Shown: positions 1-5,234 of the stretch, one piece after another | How the letters are laid out: each line of letters begins with the position of its first letter | How positions within the stretch are numbered: the first letter of the stretch is position 1 | Source of the DNA: Arthrobacter sp. | GTDB taxonomy: Bacteria; Actinomycetota; Actinomycetes; Actinomycetales; Micrococcaceae | Length of the DNA stretch: 5,234 nt | Reading direction: 5' to 3' | Assembly (NCBI GenBank): GCA_025464925.1 | Contig: JAODMS010000180.1 | Span: forward strand, 1 to 5,234 | The notes under the pieces: model-generated | The model's database searches: none | What the model was told of the DNA's origin: nothing | Seen by the model: the letters and a program-made list of their open reading frames with translations, nothing else | Program-made: the position numbers and the translations under genes

Positions 1-563
1 TGGACAATTTTCTGATCAGCACCCTGTTCAAGCTTTATCCGTGGGAACTGATGATGAAGGAGCCGTTCGGGCACCGGCTGCTCCAGCGCGCCCACAATCC
101 GCGCTGGGTGGAGCCGGCGTGGAAGATGCTCCTGTCCAACAAGGCCCTGCTCGCCGCGCTCTGGCACCTCTACCCGGACCACCCGAACCTGCTGCCGGCC
201 TACCTCGACGGGCCCGGCCCCCTCCAGGAATGGGTGGCCAAGCCGCTGCACGGCCGCGAAGGGGACAACATCAGGATCCACGCCGCCGGCATCAACCTTG
301 AGCAGCCCGGCGGTTACGGGCGCGAAGGCTGGTGCTACCAGCAGTTCCATGCCCTGCCCGATTTCGACGGCAACCGCCCGGTCCTGGGCCTGTGGGTGGT
401 GGGCGGCGAATCCGTCGGCTGCGGCATCCGCGAATCGGACGGGCCCATCACCGACTACTTCTGCCGCTTCGTGCCCAACACCATCGACGCCCCGGCGCCT
501 CCGCCGCCGCACCAGGCCTCTTCCACCCACGCCCATTCGAACAAGGCAGGTACCGCCCTATGA
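1..563 (+). CDS. Glutathionylspermidine synthase-family ligase, C-terminal half (5' end outside window)
   Basis: The reading frame is open from base 3 to the TGA at 561-563 and gives 186 residues; the start lies upstream of the window. The visible part matches the C-terminal half of the GSP_synth family (E. coli YgiC/YjfC and the synthetase domain of Gss). Landmarks in order are FKLYPWE, EPAWKMLLSNKALLAALW, a YPDHPNLLPAY stretch, the nucleotide-site segment KPLHGREGDNI, and VLGLWVVGGESVGCGIRESDG followed by a RFVPN end. Family members are ATP-grasp enzymes that activate a carboxylate with ATP and couple it to an amine. Gss joins glutathione to spermidine, while the free-standing YgiC-type proteins have poorly defined substrates. 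Members are near 390 residues, so about half is present. The last 25 residues, rich in Pro, Ala and His, look disordered. The frame ends inside the ATG of the permease gene, implying coupled expression. Family assignment is firm; the substrate is unknown and glutathione is doubtful in an actinobacterium. Confidence 0.9.
   Translation, partial: DNFLISTLFKLYPWELMMKEPFGHRLLQRAHNPRWVEPAWKMLLSNKALLAALWHLYPDHPNLLPAYLDGPGPLQEWVAKPLHGREGDNIRIHAAGINLEQPGGYGREGWCYQQFHALPDFDGNRPVLGLWVVGGESVGCGIRESDGPITDYFCRFVPNTIDAPAPPPPHQASSTHAHSNKAGTAL
543..550 (+). promoter_or_regulatory. Ribosome binding site of the APC permease gene
   Basis: AAGGCAGG lies inside the last codons of the ligase gene, nine bases before the ATG at 560. 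Together with the ATGA stop/start overlap it selects 560 as the start, even though the frame is open farther upstream (back to at least 332). Ribosomes finishing the ligase could re-initiate here. Confidence 0.6.
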
Positions 564-2074
564 GCACCCCGACGACGGACCGTGGCCCCGGCGGCCCGGC
601 GGCAGTTCCCGCCAAGGGACTCCGCGCCGGAATCCTGGACCTCGGCGACTCCGTCATGCTGGGGCTGGCCTCCACCGCGCCGGTCTATTCGCTCGCGGCG
701 ACCCTGGGCCTGATCGTGGCGGTGAACGGCAACTACACTCCGCTGATCCTGCTGCTGGGTTTCGTTCCCGTACTCTTCATCGCGTACGCCTTCCGGGAAC
801 TCAACAGCGCCATGCCGGACTGCGGCACCACCTTCGCGTGGGCGCGGCGGGCCTTCGGCCCCTGGGCCGGGTGGCTGGGCGGCTGGGGCGTGGCCCTGGC
901 CGGCGTCGTGGTCCTCGCCAACCTTGCCCAGGTCGCCGGACAGTATCTGTGGCTGCTGATCGGCGACGGCTCGCTGGCCGCGAACAGCCTCGTGGTCACC
1001 GCGACCGGCGTGCTCTTCATCGCCTTCATGACCCTGGTGAACTACCGCGGCATCCGGCTCGGTGAACAGGTCCAGCGGGTCCTGACGTATGTGCAGTACA
1101 TTGCGTTGGGCATCTTTGCACTGGCCATCGTGGTCCAGATCGCGGGCGGATCGCCCGACGGAGCGATCACCGGCCAGGCGTTCGAGCTGGAGTGGTTCAA
1201 CCCGGCCGGGGCCTTCGCCGATCCGGGCGCGGTGGTCCACGGGGTGCTGCTGGCCCTCTTCATCTACTGGGGCTGGGACACCTGCCTTGCCCTGAACGAA
1301 GAAACGGAAGATCCGGCGACAACCCCCGGCCGCGGTGCCGTGATCTCCGCGTTCGTGCTGGTGGCGATCTATGTGTCCGTGGCCCTGCTGGTGATGATGT
1401 ACGCCACGGTTGGCGCAGAAGGCATCGGGCTGGGCAACGAGGCCAACCAGGGCGACGTCTTCCTGGCCATGAAGGACGTGGTGCTGGGCCCCTGGGGCTG
1501 GCTGATTGTCGTCGCCGTGCTGGCCTCGGTGCTGTCCTCGACGCAGACCACCATCCTCCCCACCGCGCGCGGCATGCTGTCCATGGGCGTGCACGGGGCG
1601 CTGCCGGCGAAGTTCGGCGAGGTCCATCCACGCAACCAGACGCCCGGGTTCTCCACCCAGGCCATGGGCGCCGCGGCCATCGCCTACTACGTGCTGATGA
1701 GCATCCTGAGTGAGAACCTGCTCTCGGATTCCATCAGTTCCATCTCCTTGTTCATCGCCTTCTACTACGCCCTGACCGGGTTCGCTTGCGTCTGGTACTT
1801 CCGCGGCACGCTCCGCGGTTCGGCCCGCAGTCTCTGGTTCCGCGGCATCCTGCCGCTGCTGGGCGCGCTCATGCTTACCGCTGCGTTCTTCATCTCGGCC
1901 GTGCAGATGTGGGATCCGGGCTATGGCAACACCCAGATCTTCGGCGTCGGCGGGGCGTTCGCCAGCGGCGTGGTGCTGCTGGCGCTGGGGGCGGTGCTGG
2001 CCGTCGTGTGCCGGTTCGCGCCGTCCACCCGGGATTACTTCCGCACGCGGCAGCCCGCCGCCGTCCGGCCATAG
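560..2074 (+). CDS. APC-superfamily amino acid/amine permease
   Basis: This 504-residue integral membrane protein is a secondary transporter of the amino acid-polyamine-organocation superfamily, expected to import an amino acid or amine across the cytoplasmic membrane by ion symport or exchange. After a polar N-terminus (1-20) the first helix carries GDSVMLGLASTAPVYSLAATLG (29-50), the Gly-rich unwound helix typical of APC substrate sites. It is followed by ELNSAMPDCGTTFAWARRAFGPWAGWLGGW (80-109), the family signature around helices 2-3. The helix 6 region has YWGWDTCLALNEETEDP (236-252). About twelve hydrophobic segments can be counted, roughly at 29-55, 60-79, 102-132, 143-160, 175-195, 223-241, 259-282, 310-330, 367-383, 391-413, 428-449 and 460-484; length fits the family. 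The start is fixed by the ATGA overlap with the ligase stop and an upstream Shine-Dalgarno. Substrate cannot be read from sequence. The neighbouring ligase and glutaryl-CoA dehydrogenase make a diamine, polyamine, lysine or related compound a reasonable guess only. Confidence 0.93.
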   Translation: MSTPTTDRGPGGPAAVPAKGLRAGILDLGDSVMLGLASTAPVYSLAATLGLIVAVNGNYTPLILLLGFVPVLFIAYAFRELNSAMPDCGTTFAWARRAFGPWAGWLGGWGVALAGVVVLANLAQVAGQYLWLLIGDGSLAANSLVVTATGVLFIAFMTLVNYRGIRLGEQVQRVLTYVQYIALGIFALAIVVQIAGGSPDGAITGQAFELEWFNPAGAFADPGAVVHGVLLALFIYWGWDTCLALNEETEDPATTPGRGAVISAFVLVAIYVSVALLVMMYATVGAEGIGLGNEANQGDVFLAMKDVVLGPWGWLIVVAVLASVLSSTQTTILPTARGMLSMGVHGALPAKFGEVHPRNQTPGFSTQAMGAAAIAYYVLMSILSENLLSDSISSISLFIAFYYALTGFACVWYFRGTLRGSARSLWFRGILPLLGALMLTAAFFISAVQMWDPGYGNTQIFGVGGAFASGVVLLALGAVLAVVCRFAPSTRDYFRTRQPAAVRP

Positions 2075-2078
2075 GAGG
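2073..2078 (+). promoter_or_regulatory. Strong ribosome binding site of the acyl-CoA dehydrogenase gene
   Basis: AGGAGG, a full-consensus Shine-Dalgarno, overlaps the permease stop codon (TAG at 2072-2074) and sits six bases before the ATG at 2085. It identifies that ATG as the start, although the frame is open upstream to at least 1923. It also suggests efficient translation of the dehydrogenase relative to the permease. Confidence 0.85.
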
Positions 2079-2084
2079 GCCCAG

Positions 2085-3275
2085 ATGAGCAGTGCTTCCG
2101 AAATAACAGACGCCTCCGATGTCCTGGCGATCGATTCCCTGCTGAGCGCCGAAGAACAGGCGGTGCGGGAGAAGGTCCGCGATTTTACGGACCAGCGGAT
2201 CCGCCCGGGCATCGCGGGCTGGTACGAGGACGGTGTCTTCCCGCTGGAGCTGGCCCTGGAGCTGGGCGAGCTCGGGGTGCTCGGCATGCAGCTGGAGGGC
2301 TACGGCTGTCCCGGCCGTTCCGCCGTCGAATACGGGCTGGCCGCGCTGGAGCTGGAGGCGGGCGACTCCGGCATCCGGACCTTTGTCTCGGTGCAGGGCT
2401 CCCTCGCCATGACCGCCATCCATACGTGGGGTTCCGAGGACCAGAAACAGGAGTGGCTCCCCCGGATGGCGGCCGGCGAGCTGATCGGCAGCTTCGCGCT
2501 GACCGAGCCTACCGCCGGCTCGGACCCGGCCTCGATGAGGACCGTGGCGCGCCGGGACGGGACGGGCGAGGATGCCGGCTGGGTGCTGGACGGCGCTAAA
2601 CGCTGGATCGGGCTGGCCTCAGTGGCGGACGTGCTGGTCGTGTGGGCCGGAACGGACGACGGCGTCCGGGGCTTCCTGGTTCCTTCCGGAACCCCCGGGG
2701 TCACCGTGACGCCGATCGGGCAGAAACTTTCCATGCGTGCCTCGATCCAATGCGATGTGGCGTTCGACGGCGTGCGGCTGGGCCCGGAGGCGCTGCTGCC
2801 GGCTGCCCTCGGGCTGCGCGGGCCGTTCTCATGCCTGAACGAGGCGCGGTACGGGATCGCGTGGGGCGCGATGGGCGCCGCCCGCGACTCCTACCAGGCC
2901 GCGCTGAAGTACTCGCAGGAGCGGCTGCAGTTCGGCAAGCCGCTCGCCGGGTACCAGCTGACGCAGGAGAAGCTGGTGAACATGCTGCTGGAGGTCCAGA
3001 AGGGCACCCTGCTGGCGCTGCACCTGGGGCGGCTCAAGGATGCCGGGAAGCTGCACCCGGAGCAGATCTCGCTGGGCAAGCTCAACAACGTGCGGGAGGC
3101 GATCACCGTCGCCCGGGAGGCCCGCACGATCCTGGGCGGCAACGGGATCACCTTGGACCACTCGCCGCTCCGGCACGCCGCCAACCTGGAATCGGTGCGC
3201 ACTTACGAGGGCACCGACGAGGTCCACATCCTGATCCTGGGACAGCACATCACCGGGCTGCCCGCCTTCCGCTGA
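2085..3275 (+). CDS. gcdH: Acyl-CoA dehydrogenase, glutaryl-CoA dehydrogenase type
   Basis: This 396-residue cytosolic FAD enzyme has acyl-CoA dehydrogenase architecture: N-terminal helical domain (about 18-135), central beta domain (136-235) and C-terminal helical domain (246-390). It is closest to glutaryl-CoA dehydrogenase, which oxidises and decarboxylates glutaryl-CoA to crotonyl-CoA in lysine, tryptophan and cadaverine breakdown. Diagnostic stretches are GELGVLG with EGYGCPG (61-77), LELEAGDSGIRTFVSVQ (88-104), LTEPTAGSDPASM (139-151), LNEARYGIAWGAMGAA (251-266), RLQFGKPLAGYQLTQEKL, and LGGNGI followed by NLESVRTYEGTDEVHILILG. By alignment from memory with human GCDH, Glu375 in YEGT is the catalytic base, Tyr374 its conserved neighbour, and Glu91 and Arg98 the residues that bind the substrate's terminal carboxylate. 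Oddities are Ile97 for Tyr, Thr99 for Ser, and Gly176 where the usual WIT flavin motif has Thr. It follows the permease by ten bases and is probably co-transcribed. A short-chain acyl-CoA dehydrogenase or oxidase of the same clade is the alternative. Confidence 0.85.
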   Translation: MSSASEITDASDVLAIDSLLSAEEQAVREKVRDFTDQRIRPGIAGWYEDGVFPLELALELGELGVLGMQLEGYGCPGRSAVEYGLAALELEAGDSGIRTFVSVQGSLAMTAIHTWGSEDQKQEWLPRMAAGELIGSFALTEPTAGSDPASMRTVARRDGTGEDAGWVLDGAKRWIGLASVADVLVVWAGTDDGVRGFLVPSGTPGVTVTPIGQKLSMRASIQCDVAFDGVRLGPEALLPAALGLRGPFSCLNEARYGIAWGAMGAARDSYQAALKYSQERLQFGKPLAGYQLTQEKLVNMLLEVQKGTLLALHLGRLKDAGKLHPEQISLGKLNNVREAITVAREARTILGGNGITLDHSPLRHAANLESVRTYEGTDEVHILILGQHITGLPAFR

Positions 3276-4659
3276 CCCCACCGGCCTCCGCGCCGTCACC
3301 CCCGTCAGGGTCCGGACGGCCGTGCCGCAGGGCGAGCAGCCAGCACACCAGAATGGCCAGGGCGCAGAAGACCCCGGCGCTCGAGGCCATGATCCACAGC
3401 CCGGGCGTCTGGATGTCCAGGTTTTCCGCGCCCAGCGCCAGGCCGATGGTCTTGGGCGAGAAGAGGAATACCGGCACCGAGACAGCCAGCACGCCGCCCA
3501 TGAGCCACCGCGTCCGGCGGTGGCGCTGCGGGGTTTCACGCAAGGTCCAGGCGAACGCCGGAAGCCCGGCCGCGACCCATACCCAGTGGTGCGACCAGGA
3601 CACCGGACTGATCAGCAGCATCGTCAGTGCCGTCGCCGAAAGGGCCACGACGCGGAAGCCTTGATCGCTGGCGGTCCTGATGATCCAGGCGGCCAGGACA
3701 ACCACCAGCAGGCTCAGCAGCAGCCACGGAACGGTGACGCCCGCCTCGGGCACGCCGAAATGCAGCAGGGCACCCTTAAGGGACAGGTTGTCCACATAGC
3801 CTGCGCCGCCGATCCGGGAAGTGTCACGGAGGATTTCCAGCCAGAACTGCTGGGATTCGGCCGGGCGCAGCAGCCATCCGACCAGCACGGTGCCGGCAAA
3901 ACCGGCGCCCATGTTCAGCAGCCCCCGCCAGTCCTTCCGCATCAGGAAATACAGTCCGAACACCAGAGGAGTCAGTTTGATGCCTGCCGCGACGCCCACC
4001 AGGAACCCGCTCCCGGGAAAGCCGCTGGTCCAGCGCTGGTTCCGGGCCAGCAGGTCGGCCGCCATCAGGCCCATCAGCAAAATGTTGATCTGGCCGAACG
4101 CCAGGGTCTCGCGCCACGGTCCCAGGTTGAGCACGGCCAGGACCATTCCGGCGGCTGCCCAGCGGTTGCCGGTGGAGCGGAATGCGCTGCGGAAGTCCGG
4201 CTTGGCGTTCCAGTACCGGACGGTGAGCAGGGCAACCCAGACTGCCACGACGGCTCCGGCTGCATTGAAGAGGTTCAGGGCCAGCTGCTGGGGCAGCCGG
4301 GCCAGCAGGCTGAAGATCAGCGCGGCGAACGGCGGATAGGTGAACGGCAGTTCCGGGCCGCCGGCCCAGCCGACGCTGCGGCCGTAGAGCTCCGACGGCG
4401 CCAGGCCGGCGTCGTTGAGGATCTTGCCGCCATGCCAGTAGACGCTGAAGTCGAGGCCATGTTTCGCCCACCCCGCGAGCCAGGTCCAGACGAGGAAGGC
4501 CACGGCGGCCACGGCCAGCACGGTGGACAGCCGGATCAGCTGAGCGGCGGGGAACCAGCCAGGCAGCCGGGCGGACAACCGCCATGCTGGGTCCGGCGCC
4601 GGGCCAGGAGGAACCTCCGGGGGCGGCGCGTGAATGTCTTCGGCATCGAGCAGTGGCAT
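3250..4659 (-). CDS. GT87 family (DUF2029) polyprenyl-phosphate-mannose-type membrane glycosyltransferase
   Basis: This 469-residue multi-pass membrane protein has a Pro-rich cytoplasmic N-terminus (1-35), then about ten or more hydrophobic segments beginning at 43-62. It resembles the actinobacterial GT87 family, which includes the mycobacterial alpha-1,2-mannosyltransferases PimE and Rv2181; these use polyprenyl-phosphate-mannose on the outer membrane face to extend PIMs, lipomannan and lipoarabinomannan. Visible hallmarks are Asp70 in GLDFSVYWHGG just after the first helix, where these GT-C enzymes have their catalytic Asp; PFTYPPFAAL (105-114); FGQINILLMGLMAADLLA (188-205); GIKLTPLVFGLYFLMRKDW (226-244); DNLSLKGAL (290-298); and SPVSWSHHWVW (351-361). 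The C-terminal 25 residues are polar, rich in Gly, Arg and Asp. The ATG at 4659 has a GGGGGA site six bases upstream. The 3' end overlaps the convergent dehydrogenase gene by 26 bases. Family is clear; the sugar and acceptor are inferred. Confidence 0.88.
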   Translation of the reverse strand: MPLLDAEDIHAPPPEVPPGPAPDPAWRLSARLPGWFPAAQLIRLSTVLAVAAVAFLVWTWLAGWAKHGLDFSVYWHGGKILNDAGLAPSELYGRSVGWAGGPELPFTYPPFAALIFSLLARLPQQLALNLFNAAGAVVAVWVALLTVRYWNAKPDFRSAFRSTGNRWAAAGMVLAVLNLGPWRETLAFGQINILLMGLMAADLLARNQRWTSGFPGSGFLVGVAAGIKLTPLVFGLYFLMRKDWRGLLNMGAGFAGTVLVGWLLRPAESQQFWLEILRDTSRIGGAGYVDNLSLKGALLHFGVPEAGVTVPWLLLSLLVVVLAAWIIRTASDQGFRVVALSATALTMLLISPVSWSHHWVWVAAGLPAFAWTLRETPQRHRRTRWLMGGVLAVSVPVFLFSPKTIGLALGAENLDIQTPGLWIMASSAGVFCALAILVCWLLALRHGRPDPDGGDGAEAGGVSGRRAAR

Positions 4660-4818
4660 CGATATTCCCCCAAGGTGTGGCTGCTGCGTTCGTGCCGGGC
4701 CGCCAGCAACCGTTCTCGGAAGGAACCGGCGGGAACCGCGTCTCGAGAAGTCATCCTACAGATGAACGATCAGAGCCCGGCGCTCCACGCCGTGTGCGGC
4801 GCTCCGCCGTGCCGCGGT
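4660..4818 (-). promoter_or_regulatory. Intergenic region upstream of the GT87 gene, with Shine-Dalgarno and repeats
   Basis: These 159 bases separate the MFS stop from the GT87 ATG, both on the minus strand. GGGGGA (minus strand, 4671-4666) is a good ribosome binding site six bases before the ATG. A TAGGAT hexamer (minus strand, 4758-4753) could be a -10 element about 95 bases before the start, but no convincing -35 stands before it, so the promoter is tentative. GGAACCG occurs twice ten bases apart (4722-4728, 4732-4738), and GGCGCTCC twice nineteen bases apart (4779-4786, 4798-4805). Beside the MFS stop, CGGCG and CGCCG alternate (4778-4809) and can form short stems, but no T-run follows as in a classical terminator. 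Confidence 0.35.
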
Positions 4819-5234
4819 TCACACCGGGACCGGCACAGCTTCCCGCTTGCCGGCATCCTTGCGGATGGTCGCGCTGATGACGGCGGCAAGAGTGCACATC
4901 GCTGCCGCACCGAACCAGGCATAGGTGTAGTGGCCGGTGGCATCACGGACTGCGCCCGCGGCCAGTGCCGCGGCGGCCGCGCCGAGCTGGTGGGCCGCGA
5001 ACACCCAGCCGAACACCACGCTGCCATCGGCGCCGAACACCTGGCGGCAGATCGCGGCGGTCGGCGGCACGGTGGCCACCCAGTCCAGGCCGTAGATGAC
5101 GACGAAAACGATCATGCTGGGCTGGACGGTGGCGCTGAGCAGCAGCGGCAGCACCAGCAGGCCGATCCCGCGGAACTGGTAGTAGACGGCGAGCAGGATC
5201 CGCGGGTTGAAGCGGTCCGTGAGCCAGCCGGAGG
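4819..5234 (-). CDS. MFS transporter, C-terminal part (5' end outside window)
   Basis: The frame is open from the right edge down to the TGA at 4821-4819, giving 137 residues of the C-terminal half of a major facilitator superfamily transporter. It begins with SGWLTDRFNPR, a form of the MFS motif A (GxLxDR) found in the loop between helices 8 and 9 (its usual copy lies between helices 2 and 3). Four hydrophobic segments follow, at about 12-33, 39-60, 72-94 and 102-123 of the visible part, consistent with helices 9-12. They include the stretch GLDWVATVPPTAAICRQVFG, which I recall from several actinobacterial MFS proteins, and FGWVFAAHQLGAA. The tail after helix 12 is short and basic, then ends in a Val/Pro run. 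A GTG at 5154 is internal, not the start, because the conserved sequence continues upstream. Substrate is unknown. It lies upstream of the GT87 gene on the same strand, but the 159-base gap makes a shared transcript uncertain. Confidence 0.88.
   Translation of the reverse strand, partial: SGWLTDRFNPRILLAVYYQFRGIGLLVLPLLLSATVQPSMIVFVVIYGLDWVATVPPTAAICRQVFGADGSVVFGWVFAAHQLGAAAAALAAGAVRDATGHYTYAWFGAAAMCTLAAVISATIRKDAGKREAVPVPV

Noticed and set aside
455..2287. 610-codon open frame on the minus strand opposite the permease
   Set aside because: It is antisense to a clear APC permease, is rich in Gly, Arg, Gln and His with no recognisable domain, and reflects the absence of stops in GC-rich DNA.
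2829..3539. 236-codon minus-strand frame across the convergent junction
   Set aside because: It is out of frame with GT87 and antisense to the dehydrogenase, with shadow-type composition. The two real frames show conserved family motifs here.
2642..3664. 340-codon plus-strand frame spanning the dehydrogenase and GT87 3' ends
   Set aside because: It is a shifted frame of the dehydrogenase that continues antisense to GT87; composition is Arg/Gly/Pro/Ala-rich and no motif is present.
3773..3782. Ten-base perfect palindrome CCCTTAAGGG
   Set aside because: It encodes part of the conserved DNLSLKGAL segment of the GT87 protein, its flanks do not extend the symmetry, and a single short palindrome is expected by chance.
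3821..4339. 172-codon plus-strand frame inside the GT87 gene
   Set aside because: It is antisense to conserved GT87 helices and has no ribosome site or recognisable domain.
4732..4760. GGGAAC as a -35 element of an ECF-sigma promoter on the plus strand
   Set aside because: No matching -10 stands at the right spacing, and no plus-strand gene follows that it could drive.
4584..4877. Possible small plus-strand gene across the GT87/MFS gap
   Set aside because: It starts inside the GT87 coding region and ends inside the MFS coding region on the opposite strand; no Shine-Dalgarno or domain supports it.

Overview
The window is GC-rich and almost fully coding. Its Shine-Dalgarno sites are strong and third codon positions are mostly G or C. 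The protein families and short gene spacings suggest a high-GC actinobacterium, most likely a Micrococcales of the Arthrobacter type. That assignment rests on protein style and recall, not on a marker gene.

The left part (1-3275, + strand) is a tight three-gene unit. It begins with the C-terminal half of a glutathionylspermidine synthase-family ligase (ATP-grasp type, cut by the window edge). Next is a complete 504-residue APC-superfamily amino acid/amine permease, whose ATG overlaps the ligase stop (ATGA). Ten bases after the permease stop comes a 396-residue acyl-CoA dehydrogenase of the glutaryl-CoA dehydrogenase type, whose Shine-Dalgarno overlaps the permease stop codon. Spacing and overlap argue for one transcript and translational coupling. 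A permease for an amino compound, a ligase that may conjugate amines or amino acids, and an enzyme at the glutaryl-CoA step of lysine/cadaverine breakdown could form an uptake-and-catabolism module. That function is inference.

The right part (3250-5234, - strand) holds a complete 469-residue multi-pass membrane glycosyltransferase of the GT87 (DUF2029) type, probably using polyprenyl-phosphate-mannose. Beyond a 159-base intergenic gap lies the C-terminal part of an MFS transporter cut by the right edge. The GT87 gene and the dehydrogenase gene converge and their coding ends overlap by 26 bases, so no intergenic terminator separates the two opposing units.

No RNA gene, CRISPR array, insertion sequence or attachment site was seen. 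The most interesting points are the ligase-permease-dehydrogenase cassette, the ligase's presence in a lineage not generally expected to make glutathione, and an atypical flavin-site residue in the otherwise glutaryl-CoA dehydrogenase-like enzyme.
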